Assembly: GCF_029664245.1 (NCBI RefSeq)
Contig: NZ_JANAIE010000004.1
Span: forward strand, 186,001-250,000
DNA length: 64,000 nt
Direction of reading: 5' to 3'
Source: Profundicola chukchiensis
GTDB lineage: Bacteria > Bacteroidota > Bacteroidia > Flavobacteriales > Weeksellaceae
A program made the translations under genes and the position numbers. This document shows, in pieces, positions 20,178 through 29,770 of this stretch. Within the stretch, counting starts at the first letter, position 1; every line of letters begins with the position of its first letter. The notes under the pieces are model-generated. The model saw only the letters and a list, made by a program, of their open reading frames with translations. It made no database searches and was not told the origin of the DNA.

Positions 20178-20420
20178 AAACAGAATAGCCTGAAAGTGAT
20201 TCAGGCTAATTTTTCTTTCAACCGCATCTTTTTAAAATCTCAGCAATTTCTTCATAATACTCTTTTTTAAGTGAATTTAATGCTAAGTAAGCTTCAAAAT
20301 TGAGATGTTTAGCGATTTTTATACAACATTTAGTACATATTTTTTTTGGCTTGGAAGTGAAGTTAAATACTTGAGTATAATATTGAAAGTTTTGAAAATT
20401 TAGCTTCAGTTCCTCCTAGC
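20178..20420. repeat. Degenerate copy of the HU 3' flank (relic of a duplicated HU-related locus)
   Basis: Starts with a terminator-like hairpin (ATAGCCTGAAA..TTCAGGCTA plus T run, 20185-20214), almost the same as the one after the HU-related gene at 31191-31586. The following modules also recur in the same order: CCGCATCTTT..AAAATCTCA..CAATTTCTTC (20222-20253 against 31782-31807), TCAAAATTGAG, and TACAACATTTAGT (20322-20334 against 31871-31884). The HU coding part itself is absent. Confidence 0.65.
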
Positions 20421-20941
20421 TTTAGGCAGACACTAAATTGCTTCTATGATATATACATATATTCTTTTTCAATCATTGATTTCTAAGATCAACGTGGCAT
20501 TGAATGAGTGATTCTCGCTGGGATTGATGTCGTTTGATTTGGTTTTAGAATAATCTTAATTTTAAGAAAAGATTAAAATAACTCCTTATAATTTTATTAA
20601 CAAAATATTAAAAGTTCTTGTTGAGATTGCTTTTAATTGTTAAGTTTATTGATTTATAATGGCAATGAACTCACTAGAGAGTTTGTAGATAATGGAAAAG
20701 AAAATGAGGATAGGAAATAAGAGATAGTCAATATTAATCTTACTGTTATAGAATGTATAAAAAAGTTTGCAGGAGATTATATCTTAATAATTGACCAAAA
20801 TGAATTGATCATCAATACACAAATAATTGCCCAAACTAGCTCACCGAATTACTAACTTCAATTTTTAACCGAAAATCATTAACTTTAATCCCATATATGA
20901 CAGCAATACGCTTCCGTTACCACAAATAAAACCTGAAATTT

Positions 20942-22057
20942 ATGATAAGAAAAATTTTAATAGGACTGCTTTTAATTAATTCAATTTATACTTTTGCAGA
21001 TAGTCCAATAACTTCAACGCCCTTTTATAAGGCATTCAATGAGATTCCAGAAATCAATCAAGCGGAAAAAATCGGAAAATTAAATTATGAATTAGCTTCA
21101 TATTTGGCTAGCGATAATAATTCAATTGATAAGAAACTAGCTTTGGTGAATGCATTGGGATGGCATATTGATGGAAAAAATAATAGTAAACTTTTTGAAT
21201 TATTTTTAAAAAATAAATATTCTTTAGACTATTTGGATTATTCCAAAATTAGTAATGATGAACATTTAATTATTGGTTATTTAACTATTATGGATGATTA
21301 TAATGAGGTTGTTGAACCCTTAAAGATTATACATGAAGCATTAGAAAAGAATCCTAATTCTTATTCATACAATATAATTTATGGGTTAGTGCTTTCTCAA
21401 TTATATTTAGATTTTGGAATAAGAGGAGCAAAAGAAGAAGAGAAATTTTTAATTACAAATAAATACTTAAAAAACTTAGTAGATTCAAAATCGAATAGTT
21501 GGTGTAATATTTATATGATTAGTGCGAATATTGAGAAAAATAAAACCTTAATTCAAGATTTCAGAGAATCAGCAAAAAAAATAATTTTTAATTATACTGG
21601 TATTTATAAAAGTAATTGTCGAGATGAACGACTTATCCTAGTTCCGTCTCTTGAAAAATATGAGATAAAAATGGATAAGTTGAAAATGAAAAAAATTGGA
21701 GGTGTTTATCAAATCCCTGTTTTAGTAAATGGAATTATTGAACTTGATTTTATTGTTGATACTGGTGCTAGTGATGTTCATATTCCTTTATCATTATTTA
21801 AAACATTAATAAACGCTAACAAGATTAGGAGAGAGGATGTAATTGGATTACAAACTTATAGTATTGCAGACGGTTCTGATATTGAAAATATAAAAATAAT
21901 TTTGCGGAAATTAGAAGTTGGAAATTTTATTGTTACAAATGTTGAAGCTAGTGTAGGTAATGATAATTCACCTTTATTGTTAGGGCAATCTTTCTTCCAA
22001 AAGTTTGAAAATGTTTCAGTAAATAATTTAGAAGGGACATTGGAAATTATACCTTAA
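20942..22057 (+). CDS. Secreted retropepsin-like aspartic protease
   Basis: 371 residues: signal peptide (LLLINSIYTFADS), then a helical region of about 200 residues resembling worn TPR units (LNYELASYL, ALEKNPNSYSYNIIYGL), then a single-chain retroviral-type aspartic protease domain. Seen in that domain: DFIVDTGASDVHIP, with the catalytic Asp in DTGAS at about residue 275; flap-region strands; and LLLGQSFFQKF, equivalent to the hydrophobic-hydrophobic-Gly block. Such domains work as homodimers; the substrate is unknown. The ORF is intact although the DNA around it is decaying. The 500 bases upstream hold no gene I can support. Confidence 0.75.
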   Translation: MIRKILIGLLLINSIYTFADSPITSTPFYKAFNEIPEINQAEKIGKLNYELASYLASDNNSIDKKLALVNALGWHIDGKNNSKLFELFLKNKYSLDYLDYSKISNDEHLIIGYLTIMDDYNEVVEPLKIIHEALEKNPNSYSYNIIYGLVLSQLYLDFGIRGAKEEEKFLITNKYLKNLVDSKSNSWCNIYMISANIEKNKTLIQDFRESAKKIIFNYTGIYKSNCRDERLILVPSLEKYEIKMDKLKMKKIGGVYQIPVLVNGIIELDFIVDTGASDVHIPLSLFKTLINANKIRREDVIGLQTYSIADGSDIENIKIILRKLEVGNFIVTNVEASVGNDNSPLLLGQSFFQKFENVSVNNLEGTLEIIP

Positions 22058-22107
22058 CAAGTAATTAGTTTATTCGAAAAAGTCCTTGAAATCACTCTAA
22101 ATGTATA

Positions 22108-22357
22108 TTAAGTATTTGGAAATTTAGCAATTATTGTAGTTGATAATAATCTATTTGATGTAGTGCTTCCTATTTTTAATAAAGGAATTAAAGCCAAGCC
22201 AAATAATTTGGATTTAGTATATCAGCGAGCAATGTTGATAGGTAATCAGAGGAATTATAATAAAGCTTTAGTTGACTTTTGTAAAGTTATTGTTAGTTTA
22301 ATATTTGTCAATAATCCAGAATTATTTCAACAGCACCAAATTTCAAAAGATATTTAA
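22108..22357 (+). pseudogene. TPR-like gene fragment
   Basis: An open frame from just after a stop at 22105-22107 reads FGNLAIIVVDNNLFDVVLP, then KPNNLDLVYQRAMLIGNQ and YNKALVDFCKVI. The second part is a recognisable TPR-like helix pair, with the Leu/Tyr/Arg/Ala spacing of a unit counting prior residues. It has no credible start codon (only an internal GTG at 22163) and ends abruptly. It is probably the remains of a TPR protein. Confidence 0.45.
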
Positions 22358-23339
22358 ATCAGTACGGTACACTTAAGGTTAGAAACTCAAGATAAAAAAA
22401 TATACTTTTCCGATACCTAATTCAAATGAAATTAGAAATATGAGGTTCAAAGAATATGAATATGCACTACCAGATAACAGTTGGGATTCTAAATATTACT
22501 TTATAGATTTTGGGAGGCATAGAGGACTTTCAATTTAGGAAGTATTGAACAATCAATCAGGTTATTGACAATGTATGAAGATGGAAATATAAAATATTAG
22601 TGAAGAATGAAATGTTGAAGTTATTTAGTCAGAAGAAACTCAACTATACAGAAACTGGGTTGTATTAAAAAAGGAAAAATTCAGCAGAAAATTAGGATAA
22701 ATAACAAGTTGACACTTTCAATAATTATTAGCTTACTGAATTAAATGAATATATTGATTTCTTAAAGAATTAAAAACGGAAGTCTACAAGGTAAAAAATT
22801 AACCTTTTTCATAGGAGAAAAGAAATATTAACATTCTCTAATGATATTTTAGTAATAGAAAACTAATTTAAAGCAATTATAGAATATTCTGATGCTATAT
22901 ATAAAATGGTTTAGTTGTTTTGGACATAGTTCATACAATGAAATTATTATATGTAACCATAAATAAGCAATTTCAAATTGAAGTAATTAGAAAAGCTAGT
23001 TGGAATTATGAATAATAAGATCTTTATAATAACATTCTATTAACTATTAATATAAGGCAATAAAGCGACTTTTACAGTTCGAAATAGAGATGCTATTGTA
23101 AGAGCAATGTGTTTTTGGTTTTTTATAATACTACAGTTTCAAATTCCTGTTAAAACGAATGAGAAATGTACACAGAAGTTATTGACAATTCATTCTGGTT
23201 TTGTGATAATTGTACAGGAGATGAAATAACAGGATGTTCATATTTTACCCCTACTAGATAAGCGAGATAATCATTAAACGGTAAGCAAAATTGCATATAA
23301 AAAATGATGAACATTAATTGGAAATATTGTCAAGATAAT
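22358..23339. other. Decayed coding DNA, no intact gene
   Basis: Several short protein-like stretches are broken by stops and frame changes: plus-strand RFKEYEYALPDNSWDSKYYF (about 22443-22502), then FIDFGRHRGLS to a stop near 22538, and EMYTEVIDNSFWFCDNC followed by GDEITGCSYFTPT (about 23162-23260). No frame runs longer than about 60 codons and nothing can be joined without several repairs. Confidence 0.55.
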
Positions 23340-23371
23340 TCTGATATGATTTTATCAGCAGGTTTATTAAA

Positions 23372-23551
23372 GTTAAAGCCAATAATTTCAGTACTTATGG
23401 TGAAAATTGTTATGGAAATTACCTAATAAGGAACAAAAATGAAAATTGGAGTCATACAGGAGAAAGCAATAATCCATCCAAAAGAATAAGACAACACTTA
23501 AGAGAAAAATCTCTATATTTTTTAAAAATTATAATAAATCAAACGAATTGA
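23372..23551 (+). pseudogene. GIY-YIG-like nuclease fragment (first of two)
   Basis: The frame ending at the TGA at 23549-23551 contains STYGENCYGNYLIRNKNE followed by WSHTGESNNPSKRIRQHL. The spacing GNYLI...(x9)...HTGES, then R-x2-QHL, is that of a GIY-YIG endonuclease domain core (normally GIYxI...YIGES/T...RxxxH). The N-terminal part is out of frame: DMILSAGLLKLK lies in another phase directly upstream. No start codon is available and the domain stops after about 60 residues, so this is a relic. A second GIY-YIG-type gene follows at once. Confidence 0.5.
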
Positions 23552-23634
23552 CATAAAGATTGAAATTAGAAGTTTTTCAATTTCGACCAATAAAGAATTT
23601 AATAGGTCGAAAAGAATTATAGGAGTTTAAGATA

Positions 23635-24144
23635 ATGAATTTCCCAACAAATCTGAATAATTTCCAAAAAAGTAAAAGAATTTTATTCAAGTCAGAAATT
23701 AATGAAAAGTTGTGGAAAGAAGTTCAAGAAAATTATTTGCAAATAATCGAGTAATGTGAAAAGGAGTTTGCTAAAATAAAGCATTTCGGCTGGACTTCAA
23801 TGCAAATAAATAGTGGAGCTGGAATTTATAGGATTGAGCATAAAATCGATGGACATATCTACATCGGAGAAAGCTCAGGTGTTAGTAAAAGAAATGCAAC
23901 CCATTCTGAAAAAAACATAGTTGCTGCTGTTCGAAGAAATTTATGCGAAACTATTATAGGTTTTAAATTGCAAACGATTAATGGAGGGGAAAGATATTTT
24001 AGCGATAAAGAAGATTTGGAGTTGACCAAATATCTGAATACTTGTTCTATTAAAACTATGCAGATTTCTTACGGTCGATTTGAACTCGAAGAATACTTAA
24101 CCAGAAAGCATATGTCAATACAGAATCGGAAAGAAAACGTTTAA
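23635..24144 (+). pseudogene. GIY-YIG-domain gene interrupted by one stop codon
   Basis: One reading frame runs from the ATG at 23635 to 24144 with a single in-frame TAA at 23752-23754. Before the stop: MNFPTNLNNFQKSKRIL... (39 codons). After it: CEKEFAKIKHFGW, then GAGIYRIEHKIDGHIYIGES with the GIY and YIG halves, Arg and Asn residues of the core, and a 90-residue tail. A product of 115 residues could still be made from the ATG at 23800, and it would contain the whole GIY-YIG motif. Either a nonsense mutation or a shortened functional gene is possible. No methylase or intron context is present. Confidence 0.6.
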
Positions 24145-24424
24145 AATTCATTTGGCTTCCCTGTATAAAAAAATAGGGTAAGTAGTTGTTAGAAACTAAG
24201 TTATAGGTAAATTTACGAAGTCGCTAAATCTTTTGACTTACCTTCACTATTTTATAATTAGAAGTTGTATCTCCTCGATTGGCTTTAAGCAAAATAATAA
24301 AAATCAAAAAAAAACATAGCTTGCGGATAATCCGTAAAGAAATTGCTTATTTATTGCCCCATTTATTTCAAGCTAATCCTTGTGCCTAATAAGGCCACAG
24401 AATTCAAACCTAGGTGATTAATTT

Positions 24425-24586
24425 ATGAAACCTAAAGAAGCTAAAGAGTACGAAGAATGGGCTAAGCGAAGAGTTCTGATTTTTAAAGATCAGCTTAAAC
24501 ATGAATTTAGTATATTTTATTATTTAATTTCAACCGCATCTTTTCATAAAAAGATGAAGTTCTTTTTATCTGATTTTAATCCGTAA
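24425..24586 (+). CDS. Possible small protein, 53 residues (doubtful)
   Basis: ATG at 24425 gives MKPKEAKEYEEWAKRRVLIF, a strongly charged helical start, then KDQLKHEF, then ISTASFHKKMKFF, which is encoded by a copy of the repeated CAACCGCATCTTTTC module. A normal-looking N-terminus running into repeat DNA suggests a gene truncated by repeat insertion. It may not be expressed. The rest of 24145-25750 shows no gene; 24985-25060 resembles 20600-20680 (see findings). Confidence 0.25.
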   Translation: MKPKEAKEYEEWAKRRVLIFKDQLKHEFSIFYYLISTASFHKKMKFFLSDFNP

Positions 24587-25750
24587 TAAAAAATTAATTC
24601 AACTGGATTTTTTCAAAACCACAAGATTTTCTTCGAAATGATCTTTTAGCAAGAGGTTTTCAGGTTTGAAAAAGGTTCAAAAGTAAGTTGTTTTACAAGA
24701 TGTCTATAATACTTAAATCCTGTTTTTGCTTGGTTTAAAATGAGGAATTGTAGTTAAATGCTGGATTATTTGTGAGTTTAGAAAAGCACATTTCTTAGCT
24801 CTATAATTTTAATAGTTCTAAAAGCTGTTTTTTGATTGTATGTAAATTTAATCTTTTATCCGCCTTGTTGCTTTATAACAACGAAAGATTGAATTGTAGA
24901 TTCACGCTAGGATTCTTGTTGGTGCATTTAAGTTTAGATACATAGCTAAAAAGCTAATTTGATATTTTAACAAGACTTCTGCATGAATTAACTAAATATC
25001 AAAAGTTCTTGTTCGAAATAGTTTTAATTGTTAAATTTATTGACTTAAATGGGAATAAACTTCCTTGGACGTTTATTCGGATATAACGCAAAAGCTGTGA
25101 AAATCGGAAAAAATGAATATACCAATTAATAAATTTTATTTATGATTAGAGCCGTGTAGAAAAATTTATAATACTAAATGTCAAAATGTCTTAATTCATG
25201 CAGGGTATAACAATGTAATCTATGATAAATTTGAAATAATATAGATTATTAAAACAAACTTGTAATGTTTGCGGTACAATAAATAAAAAGTAGAATAGGT
25301 TATGTTTATTACAACAAAATGGATTAAGACCAATTTGACAAAGATAAAAGAGATTAGGAGTGTATAGAAAGGAATCTATTGAATCTTATGATAATCTTGA
25401 AAATATTGATTGATGCTGCTGTTCTTGCAATGAAGCGAAATCGAATTTTTCATGCAATTAATTGCTATTGAAATAGGAAGCGCATTAAACTCAATCGAAT
25501 AAAAGACTGTGTAAAATACAGATTATAAGCTAAGTTTGGTATATCCTCACTTGAATTACCAATAGCTACCGAGAGCGAATTCCCCATAGCCAATTTTAAT
25601 TTGGAAAGGGACGTACTGAGCAAATCATAGCGCATACATATAAATGATGTGGTAATGCGAATAAAAGCGAGTTTTAGAATGAAAATGATACTAAAAAATT
25701 GAATGAACTAATATTAATGGGTTCTATTAAATAATTAGAAGATTGATATT

Positions 25751-28003
25751 ATGAATATAAAAACGTTAAGGATAATACTACTATCATTTCTGTTTATATC
25801 TACTATAAATGGGCAGACGCTAAAAGATGAATGGGTAAAAGTAAACAATGAAGGATGTAAAACTCTCGACCCATATTACAGTGATGGTGTTACAATGAAA
25901 TGGGAAGGAAAATGTGTAGATGGAAAAGCAAATGGCTATGGAAAATTAACAAAGTATAAGTACGGAGCTTATGAGTCGACTTATGAGGGTGAAATTAAGA
26001 ACGGTATTAGAGAAGGTAATGGAAAGTTTACTCATAAAGATGGAAGTGTTAAACAAGGAATATTTGTTAATGGGCAATTGACTGGGAAAGGTATTATGCA
26101 TACTGAAGACGGTTATAAATATGTTGGAGATTTTATAAATTATCGTAGACACGGAAATGGTTCGCTATATAACCCTAATGGTTCAAGTTTTGAAGGTTTT
26201 TTTGTCAGAGGTAAATACTACACAGGTAAATTTACAGATTATGACGGAACAATAACTTATTTCCAACAAGGATATCCCGTCAAAAGAATAAGTCAAAGTA
26301 AGAGTAATTATCAACCTAAATTAGGTATAAGAGTGACCGAATATTTTGATGAGAACTGGAAACGCTGTAAACGGAAAGATGCCTCTTACTATCGCTTAAT
26401 AACATATAAATCACCAAATACACCAGATGGTATCGTTAGAGATTACTACATTTCAGGTCAACTTCAAGCAGAGTTTACAGCTGTTTATCTTGATTATGAT
26501 GATGAAGGAAAGAATTTTTACGAGGGTGAAGCAACTTTGTATCATAAAAATGGAAAGGTTGAGCAAAGGAGGAGTTATATGAATAATTATCCTAACGGAA
26601 CGATTACTTTGTATTATGATAACGGTCAAATTGCATCGGAAATAAATTATAATTATGGCGTTTTGGAGGGTGAATATAAACAATGGTACAAAACAGGTAA
26701 ATTAAAAATAATTGCTTTTTATGAAAAAGGTGAATTGTTAGAAAATAAGTATATTGAATATGATGAAGATGGTATTGGTGCAATTGTCTACGAAGAAAAT
26801 TTTTATAGAAATAAATCCGATTGGGAAATAGAGTATAACGATAGTAAATCAAAAGTTACTGAAAATAATCAACTGGAGATTTCTCATACTTCTGAAAATT
26901 CTGCTTTTAGATTGAAATATATACCTCTAGATCAAAATTCTGATTATTCTATTGAATCTATTGTACAAAAACAAAATGGGAAAGATATCAATGGTTATGG
27001 TTTGCTTTTTGGGTTCAAAGACTGGGACAATTACCATATTTTTGTAATTTCTGGGAATGGATTTTATAGGATTGGTCATAAATTTGAAGGAATTACATTT
27101 GATAACACTGGATGGACTTCTTCCGAATATATTAATAAGGGCAATGAGAGAAATTTATTGAAGGTTATAAAAATTAATGATGTATTTCTCTTTTCAATTA
27201 ATGGCCAAATAGTAAGTCGTTATGAATCAGAAAGATTAAGAGGTAATAATTTTGGTATGTATGTAGGCGGTAAAGGAGAATATGTTTTGGAGAATATTAA
27301 AATAAAAGAATTTGTAACAAATGAAGAATTGGCAAATAAATCACCAAATAATTCCAAAAAAGAAAATGCTTGGAAAGGAAATGGTACAGGATTTTTTATA
27401 GATAAAAATGGTTATTTAGCAACAAACTATCATGTTGTAGAAGATGCTCAGGATATAGAAATTGAATTTGTTAAAAATGGGGTGAAAAAGAATTATAGTG
27501 CAAAAGTTATTCAAACAGATCAACAGAACGATTTAGCTATTATAAAAATTTCAGATGAAAGTTTTATTCCGTTTAATAAATTACCTTATAATTTCAAGAC
27601 AGATATTTCTGAAGTTGGTTCAAACGTTTTTGCTTTAGGGTATCCAATGGCGTTAACTGTAATGGGTACGGAAATTAAATTTACTGATGGTAAAATAAGT
27701 TCAAGAACAGGTTATCAGGGAAATATTACAACCTATCAAACGACAACACCTATTCAACCCGGCAATAGTGGTGGTCCTCTTTTTGACTACGATGGTAATA
27801 TAATTGGTATCAACTCGGCAATTCTACGTCCAGATGTTGCGAATAATGTATCATATTCGATTAAGTCTAATTACTTAAAGAATTTAGTTGATGTTTTAGA
27901 TTATAAAGTGTCTTTACCAAGTGATCAATTGATAGCAAATAAAACATTAACTGAAAAAGTTAAAATTATATCTGATTATGTAGTGTTAATAAAGATAAGA
28001 TAA
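25751..28003 (+). CDS. Secreted MORN/YwqK-repeat protein with C-terminal trypsin-like serine protease
   Basis: 750 residues. Signal peptide (LLSFLFISTINGQ); MORN repeats at about residues 50-165 (GYGKLTKY, GNGKFTHKDG, GKGIMHTEDG, GNGSLYNPNG); YwqK-type MORN_2 repeats at about 235-330 (GEATLYHKNGKVEQRR, GTITLYYDNGQIASE, GEYKQWYKTGKLK); a jelly-roll region at about 355-525; and an S1C/HtrA-like protease domain. The triad is visible: His561 (NYHVVED), Asp594 (NDLAII), Ser673 (GNSGGPLF). No PDZ domain follows. It is probably an envelope-associated protease whose repeats bind membrane or partners; the substrate is unknown. The gene is intact within a decaying region. Confidence 0.85.
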   Translation: MNIKTLRIILLSFLFISTINGQTLKDEWVKVNNEGCKTLDPYYSDGVTMKWEGKCVDGKANGYGKLTKYKYGAYESTYEGEIKNGIREGNGKFTHKDGSVKQGIFVNGQLTGKGIMHTEDGYKYVGDFINYRRHGNGSLYNPNGSSFEGFFVRGKYYTGKFTDYDGTITYFQQGYPVKRISQSKSNYQPKLGIRVTEYFDENWKRCKRKDASYYRLITYKSPNTPDGIVRDYYISGQLQAEFTAVYLDYDDEGKNFYEGEATLYHKNGKVEQRRSYMNNYPNGTITLYYDNGQIASEINYNYGVLEGEYKQWYKTGKLKIIAFYEKGELLENKYIEYDEDGIGAIVYEENFYRNKSDWEIEYNDSKSKVTENNQLEISHTSENSAFRLKYIPLDQNSDYSIESIVQKQNGKDINGYGLLFGFKDWDNYHIFVISGNGFYRIGHKFEGITFDNTGWTSSEYINKGNERNLLKVIKINDVFLFSINGQIVSRYESERLRGNNFGMYVGGKGEYVLENIKIKEFVTNEELANKSPNNSKKENAWKGNGTGFFIDKNGYLATNYHVVEDAQDIEIEFVKNGVKKNYSAKVIQTDQQNDLAIIKISDESFIPFNKLPYNFKTDISEVGSNVFALGYPMALTVMGTEIKFTDGKISSRTGYQGNITTYQTTTPIQPGNSGGPLFDYDGNIIGINSAILRPDVANNVSYSIKSNYLKNLVDVLDYKVSLPSDQLIANKTLTEKVKIISDYVVLIKIR

Positions 28004-28177
28004 AGCATATTTTGTTAACATATCTTATGGTGCAAGTTTTATGGTGCAAGTGAATTCAATGCTATTTTTTGAGTTTCATCACATCTTCATAGTTTGGTAT
28101 TTAACTGATAGAGAAAACTCATGTATTTCGTTTTTTTACCATATAATTATTTGATATAATAAACCCACGAAGGATTA

Positions 28178-28290
28178 AAGAGCTCCGTAGGAGCGGCACT
28201 AGAAACTAACTGCTAATGTCGCTCCTACGGAGCTTTATTACTTTATCTATTTGCGTATGCTATTAATATTTCGCCTCTACGGGGCTATGC
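28178..28290. repeat. REP-like paired hairpins
   Basis: Two neighbouring inverted repeats: arms AGCTCCGTAGGAGCGGCA and TGTCGCTCCTACGGAGCT around a loop of about 20 bases, then a GCCTCTACGGGGC hairpin preceded by GCTATTAATATTTC. The same pair, in opposite orientation, is at about 2958-3073. This is typical of REP/BIME-like intergenic elements; no RAYT transposase is present in the window. Confidence 0.8.
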
Positions 28291-29409
28291 TCTGAGATAA
28301 AACTGATAGGTGAATTGTTGAATTATTAGAATTTAGTTGTAGAGTGAGCCGTGAAAAATAAAGTTCTGAACTCTACACTCTCTACTATTTCCTCTTTCTA
28401 CATTCTACTTTAAACTTTCGACTAGAGCATCCTCTTGTCAGTTTGAGTGATTTTGTGCAGCAAAATTGTATCGAAAACTTAGACACGAGAAACACGAAGG
28501 ATGTCAAGCTCTCTTTCTGTCGACATTTCGATACAAATTTCTCTAAGGAAAAATTCTCTTCCATGTGACAGAAAACATAGTAGATGCTGAATCAAGTTCA
28601 GCATGACATACGTCTTTCTTTAACAATAAAACTTCGGAGCGTCATTCCGCACTTGATGCGGAATCTTTTGTTCATGTGGTTTAAAGGGTTGTTTAAAATT
28701 GTTTAAAGGTGGTTTAAGTTCATCCTGGAGTGTAAACCCGAAGTGTCACTCTGAACTTGATTCAGAGTCTTATTGAAGTAGGGCAAAGGTTGCTTAAAAG
28801 TAGTTTAATTGGTTTAAAGTTTAATTGACGTGAATCCTCTTGTCAGGCTGAGTGATTTTGCTTGCTGCAGAACTGTGAACTGTAAACTGAGAAAAATGAA
28901 CAATAAACCTTGAACTCTAAACCCTACACCCTAAGCTAATCCTTGAAGCGTCATTCCGCACTTGATGCGGAATCTCTTGCTCAAGTGGTTTAGAGTTTAA
29001 TTGACGTAAATCCTCTTGTTAGTTTGAGTGTTTTTGTGAAACAAAAATGTATCGAAAACTTAGACAAGAGAAGCACGAAGGACGTCAAGTTCCTTTTCTG
29101 TCGACATTTCGATACATTTTTCTCTAAGGAAAAATTCTCCTCCATGTGACAGGAAGCCTTCAACTCTACACCATATACCTACTCCCTAAACTATAATAAC
29201 TAGAACCCCTCAGTCCTACAGACAGCTCCCCTTAAAAGTGGAGCAGATGTGTTGCTCTAAAATCAAAAGTTAAAAAGAAATCTATTCTTCGATTAAGCAT
29301 ACTAGATTCCGGGTCAAGCCCGGAATGACACGCATCGTAGCATTTCGTTAAATTAAACCCCGAAGCGTCACTCTGAACTCGATTCAGAGTCTTTATAAGA
29401 TATAACCAG
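28291..29409. repeat. Intergenic mosaic repeat cluster, reverse orientation
   Basis: More than 1 kb without genes, assembled from reverse-strand copies of the modules described at 1-990: CCTCTTGTCAGTTTGAG..TTAGACACGAG (28432-28488), CTTTCTGTCGACATTTCG (28506 on), GTCATTCCGCACTTGATGCG (28641 and 28950), a second CTCTTG..GACAAGAG copy (29012-29070), CAGCTCCCCTTAAAAGTGG (29223-29241) and ATTCCGGGTCAAGCCCGG (29306-29323). Confidence 0.8.
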
Positions 29410-29416
29410 TATTGCG

Positions 29417-29552
29417 CTAGATGCTGAATCAAGTTCAGCATGACACACGTCTTACTTTAATAATAAAGCATCAAACCTTGGGCAGGCACGGGATGACTCT
29501 TCTGTTAATTCTCAGATTATTAATTAAAAAGAATATTACAAACAAAATCCTA
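29417..29552. repeat. Right copy of a ~140-bp direct repeat bounding the decaying island
   Basis: Matches 18340-18478 in the same orientation, including GATGCTGAATCAAGTTCAGC, GGCACGGGATGACTC and CTCAGATTATTAATTAAAAA, diverging after CAAAATCCTA. Confidence 0.8.
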
Positions 29553-29770
29553 CGAATTATGAAAGCTAAGACTGTTTAGTTTTTTGTTTGAGCGCTTATT
29601 TCTATCCTTTAATCCTTGTTAACCGACTGATTATTTACTTATTAACATGAAGGTATGTTCAAAACATGTTGATATTTCAATTACCAATCTCGCCTAAAAT
29701 TCCTAATTTTACACTTGACAATGAATCTTTGTATTTATTGGTTAATAAATAATTTTTAAATATATTCATC

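Noticed and set aside
28025-28052. Tandem TATGGTGCAAGT repeat after the MORN/protease gene
   Set aside because: Only two copies of a short sequence with no hairpin; most likely chance or slippage.
29232-29441. Minus-strand frame of 69 codons starting MLNLIQHL
   Set aside because: The same peptide start arises from another repeat copy at 18.2-18.4 kb, so it is a repeat artefact.
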